Notes: generated from the sequence alone by a model not told the origin. A stretch of DNA of 64,000 nt from Simmondsia chinensis (GCA_018398585.1 JAGTTD010000009.1:15381193-15445192); one strand, 5' to 3'; shown: positions 31,901 through 43,377, counted from the stretch's first letter. Numbers and translations: made by a program.

Positions 31901-32865
31901 CAGGAAGCCATGGCTGAGGAGTTCAATGCTCTCATTCAAAACCAGACATGGGACTTAGTTCCTGCGTCTCCTTCTCAAAATGTGGTTGGTAGTACTTGGA
32001 AGTATAAGGTCAAGTATAAGCCTGATGATTCTGTTGATCGATTCAAGGCCCGCCTTGTTGCTCAAGGTTTCCATCAATGTGAGGGCCTTGACTACTTTGA
32101 AACTTTAGCCCTGTTGTTAAACCCACTACCATCAGGTTCATTCTTGCTCTTGTTGTAACTCATAGGTGGTCCATTCGCCAACTTGAAGTCAAAAATGCAT
32201 TTTTACATGGTTTTCTCAAAGAATAGGATTACATGCGTCAGCTTCCGGGATTCGTTCACCTGAAATACCTGACGCATGTATGCAGCCTGAGAAAAGCTCT
32301 CTATGGCCTCAAACAGGCCCCTCGAGCCTGTTTCATAGGTTTAGTACGTTCCTTTATAGTCTTGGGTTCTACTATAGTAAGGCTGATCCTTGCTTATTTA
32401 TACATCGCTTCCCTAGTAGCATCGTTTGCCTGCTTTTGTATGTGGATGATATTATCCTTACTGTCTCTAACTCCTCTCTCCTCACATGCCTCATTTCTTC
32501 TCTCTCCACACAGTTTTCCATGAAAGATCTTGGCCCTTTTCATTACTTCCTTGGTATAGATGCCGAACTCACAAGGAATGATATGTTTCTTTCTCAGCAT
32601 AAATACACCCTGGATCTTCTGGGTAAGCATGACATACTTGAGGTTAAACCTGTGCAAACTCCCTTACCGGCTCGGGTCCAGCTGTCTGTGTCTGACAGGT
32701 CTCTCCTACCAGATCCGACTGAGTTTCGCAGTGCGGTAGGTGCCCTCCAGTATCTCACCATGAACCGTCTAGACATCGCATATGCGGTTAACTGTGTGTC
32801 TCAGTTTATGCTCTCTCCCACTACTTTCCATTGGCAGATGGTTAAACGCATCCTATGATACCTTA
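31901..32865 (+). pseudogene. Copia A reverse transcriptase
   Basis: MAEEFNALIQNQTWDLVPAS, STWKYKVKYKPDDSVDRFKA and RLVAQGFHQ (31910-32080) are the copia RT start. A frameshift follows near 32095. RKALYGLKQAPRA (about 32290) and CLLLYVDDIIL (about 32430) carry the catalytic Asp pair. FSMKDLGPFHYFLGID and FRSAVGALQYLTMNRLDIAY complete the domain. Stops occur at 32225 and 32855. Confidence 0.9.
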
Positions 32866-33392
32866 AGCTCATGCCCGACCACGGCCTTACCATCGCCCTG
32901 GGGTCATGCACATCTGTCACGGCACATGCCGATGCTGACTGGGGTGGTTGTCCTGACACCCGTCGCTCGACCACGGGCTTCGCTTTGTTTCTCGGCCCTA
33001 ATCTCATCTCGTAGCGTGCGAAGAAGCAGCCCACGGTTGCTAAATATTCCACTGAGTCTGAATATCGTGTTGTAGCTAAGGTTGTTGCTGAATGTGATTG
33101 GATCAGATACCTTATGCGTGACTTAGGTCTGCGCCACACTAGCCCGATTCTTGTCTACTGTGATAAAGTCTTTGCTACCTACCTGGCTGCCAATCCTATC
33201 TCTAATGATCGCAGCAAGCATGTAGATGTTGACTTCCATTATGTTCGTGAGAAGGTTGTTAAGGGTGATATCCAGGTTCGGTACACACCTACTACCAAAC
33301 AGGTTGCTGACATATTCACCAAAGGGTTGGCTACTGATCACTTCCGCTTCCATAAAGCCAATCTGCACGTAGGTCCCCCTCGCACAGATTGA
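32866..33392 (+). pseudogene. Copia A RNase H
   Basis: ADADWGGCPDTRRSTTGFAL (about 32927) holds the first catalytic Asp, KYSTESEY with Glu follows at about 33050, and a cysteine-containing region then SKHVDVDFHYVREKVVKGDI (about 33213) and YTPTTKQVADIFTKGL close it. A stop at 33013 interrupts. The polypurine tract TTGAGGGGGCG follows the stop at 33390. Confidence 0.9.
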
Positions 33393-33400
33393 GGGGGCGT

Positions 33401-33577
33401 ATTAGGATATATATCCAATGATTTTATTATCATATTATTATGATATTGTCCTGATATTACTCTAATATTATTCTGATATTATTTTGATAATATTTTATAA
33501 TTATTCCTGTACTCTTTACTATAAATATATGCCTCAGCAACCCTATTAGGTATGCTTCACTAACTCACATTTTCACA
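33401..33577 (+). repeat. 3' LTR of copia A
   Basis: 177 bp, TATTAGGATAT to TTTTCACA, preceded by the polypurine tract GAGGGGGCG and followed by CATAC. It has a TATA-like CTATAAATATATG at about 33520. Confidence 0.9.
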
Positions 33578-33582
33578 CATAC

Positions 33583-34232
33583 ATTCTCATCACCCCACTT
33601 TTATCTATTATTATTTTCCAAATTCCATAATCAAAAACTTTATTCTCTCTAAATAATTGTACAAACAAATATATCCATAATTGTTTTCTTTTACAGTTTT
33701 ACTATTAAACAATTCTAAAGAAATTATTTTTTAAGTTCTCCCCCAAATTATTACACTTTTGAAGGTCTTTTATATATTTAAGGTAAGTAATTTACCTACT
33801 TTCTAATTTTTTTTTTACAAGAAACTCATTATATAAAGAATTTAGTGCAGACTTATTTTTCTCCCCATGTGTGATTACTTTAAAATAGAAGGCATAAGCA
33901 ATTTTTAGGGTACATATTTGCGCAGAAAACACCCCAATTGATTGAATTGTGGGTCATAGTTTGGGGAATTTTTTACCCAATTGGCATAGTTTTGAAAAAA
34001 ATTTATCAAAATAGCATACTTTAAAAAATATTTATCAAAATGGCACTATTTACTGTAGCACGTTCAACGTACGCCGTTTGTAACGGCGTACGTCAAGTGA
34101 ACAGCTTTTTTTTTTTTTTTTTTTTTTTGAGGAAGCACAGTTAATTTGTATTCTAAAAATTATTGTATTAAAACTATTTTACATAAATAATTTAAAATTT
34201 TAATAATTTTTAAAATTTTTTAAAAAAGGTAT
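33583..34232. other. AT-rich flank with a short palindrome
   Basis: No gene. It contains two near-copies of a 30-bp word around 33980-34050 (GCATAG/GCATAC ... TTTATCAAAA) and a perfect 12-bp stem palindrome at 34067-34093. A T run follows at 34107-34128. Confidence 0.6.
34067..34093. repeat. Perfect palindrome, 12-bp arms
   Basis: ACGTACGCCGTT, a 3-nt spacer TGT, and AACGGCGTACGT. Much richer in GC and CpG than its surroundings. Confidence 0.95.
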
Positions 34233-35250
34233 ACTAACTTCATCATGACATTGTATGTGTCATCTTTTTTATTGTCACATCATCTACCACATATTCTTTT
34301 TTGTTATCATATTATTTTTTCGACTAATTATCCTGGTCACTTATAAATAGTTGATACCTTTTATGGTCCTTTTCTAAATAATACCTTTCTTCTTAGTCGT
34401 TTTTGTAAAATATGTTGCCCTTACTGTGTATGATATCATTTTTGAAAACTTTCACCATTTATATTTTCATCCAAAAAGTAATGCATAATTTTTATGTATA
34501 TAATATTGGCTCAACAAAAATTTAACGAGCACCTAAATGATGAAATGACCCGTATATATTATCGTTATTATTAAATATAGTAAATAGAAAGCAAGATACA
34601 TTCCCAATGTCTCAATGGTACCCTGAAGACTATGTTCAATAGGAGCATACCCAGTGCCTCAAGGACTCCCACCTACGCAGGGTCGGGGGGGGGGGGGGGG
34701 GGGGGGGGTCGGATGTACGTAGCCTTCCCCCTTCAGGGTGTTAACTTGAAGAGAGACTGTTTTCAAGTGCCTCCAACTGGAGGGTAAGGACTTCCTAGGA
34801 GATCACCCATCCCGTTACTGCTCTCGCCCAAGCACGTTTGACTTCAAAGTTCTAATGGGATCCGGTGACTGCGTGTTGGTGCCCTCTTTGGTTGAAGACT
34901 ATATTTAATACAATGAATAATAACGATAATATATACAAGTCATTTCATTATTTAGGTACTCGTTAAATTTTTGTTGAGCCAATATTATATACATGAAAAT
35001 TTATTATTTTTTGGATGAAAACATAAATAGTAAAAATTTTTAAAAATGATATTATACATAGTAAGAGCAACATACTTTGCAAAATGATCAAGAAGAATAG
35101 TGTTATTTAGAAAAAGGACCATGAAAGGTATTAATTATTTATAAGTGACCAAGACAATTAGTCAAAAAAATAACATAACAACTAAAAAGAATGTGGTAGA
35201 TGACATGACAATAAAAAAGATGACACATACAATCTCATAATGAAGTTAGT
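34233..35250. mobile_element. Foldback (long inverted repeat) element, split by a SINE
   Basis: The left arm, about 34233-34583, is the inverted complement of 34901-35250, with roughly 350 bp per arm. Ends are ACTAACTTCAT and ATGAAGTTAGT. Without the SINE the unit is about 750 bp with a loop of about 60 bp. No ORF. I could not find a target duplication, and its right end abuts a truncated gypsy protease. A transcript would form a long hairpin. Confidence 0.9.
34625..34910 (-). mobile_element. SINE with a 5S rRNA-derived head, copy 2
   Basis: The SINE is 34642-34893, minus strand, between a 17-bp target duplication GAAGACTATRTTYAATA (34625-34641 and 34894-34910, two differences). The head matches plant 5S rRNA: CACCGGATCCCATTAGAAC, GTGCTTGGGCGAGAGCAGTA and GGGATGGGTGATCTCCTAGG (box C region), starting within about 15 nt of the element end. 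The body reads AACAGTCTCTC and GGGGGAAGGCTACGTACATCC, Au-like. A C run then CCTGCGTAGGTGGGAGTCC follow. It lies in the loop of the foldback element. Confidence 0.85.
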
Positions 35251-35635
35251 TTTCTTTCTCAAAGGAAACTGCCAATTGTGAGAAATCAAAGGGGATTGGA
35301 CTATAGGACTTCATCCAATCCACTCCTAGTACCATGTCACAACCACCAAGCCTCAAAAGTCGAAAGTCATAGACAAACTTATGCCCTTGCATCTTCCAAC
35401 TGAAATTCTTACATTTTGTGTGAGTGAGGAGGGAATTACCATCAGCAACGGTCACGGCAAGGGGAGTGGTCTTGATGATCTCTTGTCCTACAACTCTCAC
35501 GACCTTAGGATCAACAAAGCTGTGTGTACTACCGCTATCAATGATGATAAGCAATGTCTGCTGTCCTGCTACACCCTTGATTCGAATGGTGTTGTGTGAA
35601 CTAGACCCGGTTAGAGCTTTCACTGATATTTCCAC
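35246..35635 (-). pseudogene. Ty3/gypsy protease, truncated (element C)
   Basis: A 129-codon frame with the retroviral-type aspartic protease: LIIIDSGSTHSFVDPKVVRV (active-site DSG at residues 33-35), VTVADGNSLL, then YDFRLLRLGGCDMVLGVDWM. The pol reading ends at the border of the foldback element (35250), so RT onward is missing. The catalytic motif looks intact. It sits directly behind gag, as in plant gypsy elements. Confidence 0.85.
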
Positions 35636-35649
35636 AGAGCTGTCATCTT

Positions 35650-36797
35650 CTACCTTGAATTCCTCCTCCTCCAGAGTTGATTCCTGAAGAACTTCTTCAT
35701 CAGCCTCATCTTCATGGCTTTCTTCACGAAGTACTTTGGATCACACTTCTGACCAAAGAAGTATTTCTGATTGCACTTGTAGTATAGTAGTTGAGGCCTC
35801 CTGTCCTCCAAGCTGTTATTCTTGCTGCTGGGTTGGGTAGCCCTTCTGGGTGAAGAGCTAGCCCGGCTGGGTGAAGAGCTAAGGAAATTCCCTTTGCCCC
35901 TAGGAACATCCACATTTGATGATACTGAGCTTTCCACCTTCCTAGCCTTGGTATATGCCTGAGTTAAGGACTCTGGTTCAAAAGCATTAACCAAGCTCTT
36001 GATGCGTGGCTTGAGTCCACTCACAAAGCTGGAAACATAAAAGGACTCCGGAGCATCAGGATAAACAGAGAGCATTCTAGCTCTTAATTCTTCAAATCTT
36101 CCCATATAATCTTTGACAGTGGTTGATTGGATCAATTTTTTTAAGTTATCAACAACCTCACTGACATCTTCATCCCCATACCGAGAACAAAGTTCATTTG
36201 AGAATGTGGTCCAAGTGAGATTGGGTTTGGTGCGAATCAACCCATAAAACCAAGTCTCCATTTCCCCCTTCAATTTAACTGCCGCAAGTTCCACTTTCTC
36301 ATGCTCTTCAATGCTATAGAATTTCAAATACCTCTCACATTTCCTCAACCAAGATTGGGGCAAGATTCCTTGAAATGGCTCCAGTTCTAGCCGAGGCTGT
36401 CTATAAGAGGAACTTCTTGCATTTGAGGCACTGTCACCTGAATCTGAGGGTGGAGGAATGAGATCAGGAGACCTGACCTGCTATCGAATAGGTTGTGGGT
36501 TAGGTGGAAAGAGATTCCCACTTCCCTGCTGCTGAGATTCACACCTTCTTTGCCAATCAGACAACTGATTCAACCTTTGGCCCTGGCTGTCCATTTTCTG
36601 ATCAAGCAATTGGACATTCCGGAGCACATTTTGCATCATTGCATCACTTGATCCATCTGTAATCCCTGAGGATTACCTCCTTCCGCACCCACAACAGCAG
36701 CATATGTGGGTGCTGCACCTGACGCCATACCAGGCACCACATTGGGCGCGGCATTAGTGGTATTGTTAGCTGCATTGGCTCGGGTGGTAGGAGGCAT
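35650..36797 (-). pseudogene. gag: Ty3/gypsy gag (element C)
   Basis: The start MPPTTRANAANN (36797) opens an Ala/Asn-rich N-terminus. A frame break near 36600-36400 follows, then the gag core (36363-35650): WLRKCERYLKFYSIEEHEKV, ELAAVKLKGEMETWFYGLIR and DVSEVVDNLKKLIQSTTVKD, then YMGRFEELRARML. A knuckle remnant, LLYYKCNQKYFFGQKCDPKY, is close to the C-terminus. Upstream, a Gln-rich and Pro-rich segment is visible across shifted frames. Confidence 0.8.
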
Positions 36798-36857
36798 TGC
36801 TGATCTTCTCCTCCTGGCTAGAATGGATTCAATGATCAGGCTGATGCCTAAATTTAG

Positions 36858-36869
36858 GCTCTGATACCA
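36858..36869 (-). other. Primer-binding site, tRNA-Met type (gypsy C)
   Basis: The minus strand reads TGGTATCAGAGC, an exact tRNA-Met complement, 2 nt from the LTR end at 36872. Confidence 0.9.
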
Positions 36870-36871
36870 AA

Positions 36872-37139
36872 TGTTAGAAATCAACTAGAATTTGATTTCT
36901 AACCATAGAATTAAAAGAACGAGATAGAGTAAAAACAAGGAAATGGCTTATATTTTCATTGGATGATCACTTCTTACACTTACAAGTCTTTTTATAGATG
37001 TTTACAATGTTAAACTCATGCTTGTAACAACCGGACACATCACCCAAATTCTTAACAAACTTTCCCGCTTAATTGAACTAATTTGTAATTGTTCCCGCCA
37101 AAATGCAAATTAGCCTAATTCCATGTTCAGTTCATGACA
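36872..37139 (-). repeat. 5' LTR of gypsy C
   Basis: 268 bp, plus strand TGTTAGAAATC to TTCATGACA, so TG/CA at both ends. It is bounded inside by the primer site and outside by copia B protease sequence, showing that gypsy C inserted into copia B. The 3' LTR is not in the window. Confidence 0.8.
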
Positions 37140-37149
37140 ATCCATTGCC

Positions 37150-38150
37150 AACCTGAATAGATTGAAAACCAGAGTAAGGAGAAATATTTTGCAAAATAAC
37201 TGGGTTTGGTGTCATATGGTTAGAAGCACCAGAGTCAGGGTACCAAGTAGGATCAGCGGAATCTGTTACCAACATGGCAGACAGTGAGTGGGAGAGGTCA
37301 GTATTGACATAGCGGTGTGAGCAAAGGGAGGCTGGATGACCAGCTTGATGGCAAATCTGACAGACAAGAGGCTCGGGACCAAGGATATCTTCATGAGGCG
37401 GACGCGGAGTAGGACTTGTGTTGCGGACCCACGGTTGTGGCGCCGGCGGTGTTTGACAGTAAGGGTGTGACCCGACCCTAAGTTTGGTTGACTGTATGTA
37501 CCACCACGACCTCCTTGACCACCTTGACGGTTAGAGTTACGCCCATGACTCTTGCATCCACGCCCACCATGACCCCGATCCTGACATGAGGTGTCAGGCA
37601 CGTCTTGCCGCAGCGAGGGCATGTGCATGTTCATGGGACTGTGCATGAATGCGAGATAAAGCAGCTTCTTCATCCAAGAGGGCCATCTTGAGTCCTTCGA
37701 ACGGGAGATCACGGGAAGACTGACGAGTAAAGGTGTTAAAAGAAGCATATTCAAGTGGGAGATCAAAAAGAGCATAGTGCATCAATTCTCGATTAGAGAC
37801 CAGGGAGTCAATGGCAGCCAGGTCATCGGCAATTGTTATCTTTACGCAAAGTAACCAGTTGGGATCGGAGGTCAAATTCCTTGGCAAGGGAGTGGTCCCT
37901 AAAGCGTTTGGCCAGGGCATCCCCATAGCTTTGGATGTGGGTTAGAGAATAACATCATTGAGAACCGATCGGGGAAGAGATGCAGAGAGATAAGCCCTAA
38001 TGCTTTGGTCGACACAGGACCAAGTTTGAAAATCAGGATTGAAAATAAAAACACCCGTTGTTGTTTGAATTTGAGAGAGAGGACAAGGAGTACCATCAAC
38101 AAAGCCCATGAGACGGTGGGCACGTAGTAACATCGAAATTTGTTCTCTCC
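37150..38150 (-). pseudogene. gag: Copia B gag and protease start
   Basis: Pieces in three frames: MLLRAHRLMGFVDGTPC (38133 on), then NPDFQTWSCVDQSIRAYLSA, then TIADDLAAIDSLVSNREL and MHYALFDLPLEYASFNTFTR (37926-37594), then a Gly/Arg-rich linker and zinc-knuckle remnant (about 37560-37330). The protease start WYPDSGASNHMT is encoded at about 37245-37210 on the minus strand. Frameshifts separate the pieces. Sequence after the protease start is lost. Confidence 0.8.
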
Positions 38151-38692
38151 AGGCTGTGTAATTAGTAGGGTTTTCTAGTTTGACAGTTACAAGGCTCGTA
38201 GTAGAGGATGTGGGAAGTGGATTTATGGGAGGAGCGAGGGGCAGGTAAGATGACCCAGGGAGAGGAGTAGGGATACTATATTGAGAGCCAAAGTAACCTA
38301 GTTGAAAGGAGGAAGGGAGGTACCAATGTTCACCGTCGCGAAGGGGGGTCCCGACGTGCGGAAAGGCTCAGGCCCAAGTGTGGGCGGCTGGTGCTAGTGG
38401 TGGTTTGGGTGACGTTGGGCGTGGGTGACGGGAGGGAGGGAGACCGAGGCTGGGCGAGGGACGACAGGGGGTTGGGATTGGCTCCCATAACTTCGATCAA
38501 CCGAGAATATCACACTATGCAACTTGTGTAGTCACCATTAGAGGGAGAAAGCCCACGTACCAGAGAGGAGAAGGGGAGTAGCGCCGGAGGCGGTGGTGCG
38601 GCGCCGTGACAGTGGCAGCGCTGGCCAATCTAGGGCGTGAGAGAGGGGACGGCGTTGGGTAGGGTTTAGATTTTTTTTTTTTGGTTAGGTAT

Positions 38693-38704
38693 GCTCTGAT
38701 ACTA
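38693..38704 (-). other. Primer-binding site, tRNA-Met type (copia B)
   Basis: The minus strand reads TAGTATCAGAGC, one base from the tRNA-Met complement, directly adjoining the LTR. Confidence 0.85.
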
Positions 38705-38817
38705 TGTGAGAGAATAGTTTAGGAAAGCATACTCAATAGGTTTGCTGAGGCACGTATATATATTAATATGAATACAGAATATATGGATAAATACAAATTA
38801 GGGATAATATCCTAACA
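38705..38817 (-). repeat. 5' LTR of copia B
   Basis: About 113 bp, from TGTTAGGATATTATCC to CTCTCACA on the minus strand. It shares GCCTCAGCAAACCTATTGAG-like sequence with the end of the copia A LTR. Confidence 0.75.
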
Positions 38818-39283
38818 GATATTATCCTAAGGGATATTATCCTAGTACTTATTAAATATTATTTACATGTTTAGTATTATTTAAATAAGTTAAATATTAT
38901 GATTAATGTGAATAAACTTAGGAGGCCATTTAAATGTGCCAAATTTATGAAATATTTGATTTCATTAAGTTAGAGAATTTTTTTTTTTTTTTGAAATAGG
39001 TCTAATAAAATTAGAAATTCAATTGTTAAATTATTTGAAATGAAAAATTCTTAAACAATATATAATGAGATTAGATTACATAGGTTGTATAATTAAAGAA
39101 TCTAATCCGATTAAAATATTGTTTAATTGTTAAATAAAAATTTAGAATATGATTCTAATAATAATTATATGAACCTAATATGATTAGGGCATTATTTAAT
39201 TGTTAAATAAAAAAATAAGAATATGATTGTAAAAATTATTATGAGATAATCAAATATAAAAGAACGATCTACCATTTAAGATT
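38818..39283. other. AT-rich stretch
   Basis: No gene. Contains two related words TTTAATTGTTAAATAAAAA (39122 and 39200 areas). Confidence 0.5.
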
Positions 39284-40235
39284 TCAAGTGGGAGCGAGGC
39301 TCAAGAGTTAAATTGTCACGGCCTCTTTTGCCAGTCTAATAGTATAGTGGATAGGTGTTACTTCCCGAGGAGGCGTTTGTTTGCGAAATATAGAATTAGA
39401 CTTCTCAATGATGGATTGAGGTACAAGAAAACAGATGCGACCACGCTGATATGGAGTATCTTGTAAACTTGTGGCAACATATATCTAAGCAATGGTATAT
39501 ACTTGACAAGGATAGTATGTTTGTCTCTTAGGGTTTACTGTGATATTATATTAGAGGCCAAGGTAAGAAAGGTGAATTAATTATATTTGGAAAACATATC
39601 AATTAAGAATAGTTCTCACCTTACTGATAACTCGGTAAGACCCCTCCGGGAGTAACGAATAGATTAATTTGTCCATCGTTGTACACACAGAAAATGGTTA
39701 GATGGATTTCGTACTTTGTTAGTTCGCTAAAAATAATAAATGTTCACTAGACTCAAAACATCAAGTGGGAGCAAGCTTCTATATATAAATGCTCAGGGCC
39801 TCGTTACCAGGTCTAACTGTATAGTAGGTGGGCGTTGCTTCCGAAGGAGGGCATTTAGAGTACAAGGTTAGACTTCTTAAAGATAGACTAAAGTACAGGA
39901 AGATGGATATGACCACGCTGCCGTGGAGTACTTCATAGACTTGTATGGATGTCGAGGTAACAGTGTATACTTGACTAGGGTGCTACGTTAGCCTCCCCAA
40001 GGAGCTCTGTCGTATGACCTTAGGGGCTAACGAACGTGTAGTGTGTTAACTATGTTGAGGAAGAGTTTACAAGAAAACATATTAGTTGAAAAATGTTCTC
40101 ACCTTTCTGATATCTCGATTTGACCCCACTGTTCGGGAGTTTTGGGTAGTTTGGTTGGGCCGCCATGACATACATGTAAGTATGGAATTGCAAACTCCAT
40201 ACTTTAATTGTTTGCTAAAATTAAGAGAAAGTATC
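39284..40235. repeat. Tandem duplication of an approximately 477-bp module
   Basis: Copies start at 39284 and 39761 with TCAAGTGGGAGC. Both contain GGCCTC...ACCAGTCTAA-type words, TAGTATAGTGG variants, GACCACGCTG and a late TCTCACCTT. Imperfect, so old. Confidence 0.85.
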
Positions 40236-40305
40236 TATGTGTGTTACTTAACTTGTTGACAATTTTGATTTCAGACTACTTATTTTGTTTTAATGGTGTA
40301 TTACA

Positions 40306-40308
<3 letters not shown>

Positions 40309-40355
<47 letters not shown>
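40309..40355. repeat. (AT)n microsatellite
   Basis: About 22 TA dinucleotides. Confidence 0.95.
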
Positions 40356-40357
<2 letters not shown>

Positions 40358-42585
40358 TCAAGGAAAGATAATTAATGTCTTAGTTCATGAGGAGCACTAG
40401 TGCATGCTCAGAGTTTTCTATTTTACCTCCTAAAATCTCTATTATGTTGAAAGAACATTTAGAATGTTTGACTAGATTAATGAGTAGTTGGAAGCAAGAT
40501 TTGAACGTTCGATGTCAAATGTATTCTAGTATTAGATACTTGAAATATCAATTGTAGTAGAGATGATCAGACATTTGAAAGAAGTGTTTGATGAGTACAA
40601 TGGGTAGCATGAGAATAGCAAATGAGAAAGATGATAGACAACTGTGTTTAGTAAATTTAGTTCAAGAGCACGTCAATGTGATGATAGCTTATTCAACTGA
40701 ACTAGAATTCTTGATGCAAATATTGATAGCCTATCTTAACAGGATATGATCCTAGCTTGCCTATCACGATCTTTTGATCAATTTAGTATAGATACATCGA
40801 ATAATAAATATTGCTTGTTGTCCGAACTGATGAGGGAAAATATGAGAGAAAAGGTGTCATGTGTAGTAAGGGAAAAGTCTACTTAGTTTAGTATCTATCT
40901 CAAGGAATTAGGAATCTCTAAAAGGTAAAATAAAACATAAGGCAGAATAGTTTTGTCTCTTTTTCAAAGTTCTGAACATAAGTATTTAAAGGGAATTTCC
41001 TAGGTACTTAGCTACTATTGTTACTAAGACTAGTAAGCCATCAAGAAAAGGTATTCGATATCTTGTACGCTCTAGTTGTGATTGGTTGGGGGTCCAGCAG
41101 TGCCTTGGTGAGTGGACTACAATTCAGCTAATCATAGTTGCAAGGTTCTGCAAAATTAAATAGCTAGCCAAACGTTTTATAAGGCAAGTTGTATCCTTCA
41201 TTTGAAGTTGGTACAAATGTTTGAGTTGAGTTACTGAGATAGTGCTTTAAGTCAAAGAATATAGTTTTGATTTTAAGTAACTATCTTAATGCACCGATTT
41301 TCATAGAAATTTGATTTCTATTTATTATTTGCTTTAAAATAGTTTTTAGTTACTTTTAAAAAATAACTAAATTTAACTAAATAAAAGGGTTTGTTTGTTT
41401 GTTTGTTCTTTTTTTTTTTTTTTTTTTGAGAGGGTGGTACACTAGAAGATAGTTAACTAAAATTAATTAAAACTACATAAGTGACAATTATTTGTCTAAA
41501 ACAATCTAGGCTGCATAACCATACAAAATAAAAATTTCCTAAAGCCTATACAGCTTTTAAGTGGTACTTGATCTTAGGTCGCATTAACCTAATATGATTC
41601 AAAGATAGGTTTGAGTTGGTCTTATAGGATTATTAGATTTAAAATGATAACTAGTCTACGAATCATGTTTGTGGGAATGATGACAAAAGACTCTTTAATA
41701 GTAAAGGCAATAAAGCTCTAAATTGTTAGAACTCGTTAATAGAATGTTTGTGGATTGATGGGTGTTCGAGCGAGCGGAAGTTATGAGTATTTCATTGAAG
41801 GTTTATGAATAATTACTCAACGCGTTTATGTATACATACCTATGAAGGCTAAAGTCTTGAATCTTTTGAAAAGTTAAAAGAATTAAAGGCTGACGTTGGA
41901 ATAGGCTAGGTAGAGATATCAAAACTTTGACTAGATCAAAGTAGCTATTTTTAGAAGAGTTCTTAGTTTTCTTTATTGCAAAGTGTTGCAGAAATGACAA
42001 ATAATATGCTATTGTATACGGTAAGATTCATACGATGAGTCATGTCTACATACCAAAAGGCTTTGTTATGTAAGAGGTTTTGTAAGTAGCCCTGTAAGTT
42101 CAATAATTAGTTTGTGTTAGATAAAATGATAGTACGAGATACTGTATATTAGTAGTATGATACAACCAAGTATTTGGTTAATGTATTTGATACATCCTCA
42201 GCCAGTGTTAATGTTGCGCTTAGTACATAAGAGTCTTGACATAGTGGAAGGATTGTTAGGACACTTACAAATTCATATCTTCAGCCCTACATGTTGAGCA
42301 TGATAATGAATCTGATCCTCTAAACTGCAATGAAGCTCTTAAGAATAATGATGTAGACTAATAGGTTAAAACAATGAAATTTAAGTTAGAATAAATGTAT
42401 TTGACTAAGTTTGGAAACATGTCGGGGTGCCGATATGCATTAAGTCTATTAGATTGGATTTGAATCTACAAGAATAGAGAGATAAGTGAACGAGATGGTA
42501 TAGATCTTCAAGGCTAGATTGATGGCATTGAGTTAATACCCTATTAGAAGGAATCATCTTCGATGAGACCTTCTCTCCAGATGTT

Positions 42586-43160
42586 ATGCTTAAATCCATA
42601 AGGATGCCTTTATCCATTCTATCTCATTACAATGAGATATGGAAAATGGAAGTCAAGAAAACATTTTCTGAATGGTCATCTTGGGAGAGTTATGTATATG
42701 ATACAACAAGACAAGTTTGTTGCCAAGAATCAGAAGCATATAATATGCAAACCAAAAAAAATCTACTTGTAGACTTAAATAAGCATCTTGTTCATGGAAT
42801 AGTGGATTCGATGTTGCCTATCAAATTATATGGATTTGAACTAATGTTTTGTGAACCATGAGTGTACGAGTGACAAGATAAGAATGCATTTACTTTCTAA
42901 ATGTTGTATATAGATGACATTTTATTCGCTAAGAATGGTGTATAATTGTTATTATCCATTAAGAATTGTTTGTCTAGTTATCTCAAAATGAAAGAACCAT
43001 GATAAGCACACTATATTCTTAGGATCAAGCTTTAGTGAGATTTTAAGAAAGGATGTTGGATTTATCATGGGTTGCTTGTTTTAAAAAGGATTCTAGGCAT
43101 TTGACATCAGAATTTAAGTTTACCTTAGGAGTGGGAGTCATTAGATGGTGAAGTGTGAAG
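42586..43160 (+). pseudogene. Copia RT remnant in the decayed relic
   Basis: A 91-codon open piece (42586-42861) ends LNKHLVHGIVDSML and KLYGFELMFCEP. Past its stop, YIDDILFAKNG (about 42905) matches the copia YVDDI catalytic block, followed by LLSIKNCLSSYLKMKEP and HYILRIK with stops between. This order is the copia RT palm. Very old. Confidence 0.65.
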
Positions 43161-43377
43161 TAGCCTTGTGTTGCTTAGTTCACTATTGCAGTTGGGTACT
43201 TGACAACTGTGAAGCTATAAAGTAGTCTAGTTACTCAGCAGGTTCTTTATAGGTCAAAACTTATGAGCAAAAGAATAACAAAGTGAGGGAACGGTATTGA
43301 AAGGGTCATAGTTAATGAGTTGATATATCCCCAGTGGATAGTTTTTCAACATATGGCTACTTGGGTTCAGGACATGC

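Larger units (their letters stand above)
28931..33577 (+). mobile_element. Ty1/copia retrotransposon A, nearly complete
   Basis: 4.65 kb, flanked by the target duplication CATAC (28926-28930 and 33578-33582). It contains gag, protease, integrase, RT and RNase H in copia order. LTR ends are TA...CA rather than TG...CA. The 5' LTR has lost its end and the primer site. It is inactive because of stops and frameshifts. Confidence 0.9.
37140..38817 (-). mobile_element. Ty1/copia retrotransposon B, 5' part
   Basis: Minus strand: 5' LTR (38705-38817), primer site, long leader (about 38690-38160), gag and the start of protease, then cut at 37140 by gypsy C. The gag is close to that of copia A, and the LTR shares the motif at about 38740 with the copia A LTR. 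Confidence 0.85.

Noticed and set aside
34642..34893. A Cassandra-type LTR carrying 5S rRNA
   Set aside because: The 5S part starts at the element end, there is no TG...CA pair or primer site, the body is Au-like, and the flanking duplication is 17 bp rather than 5.
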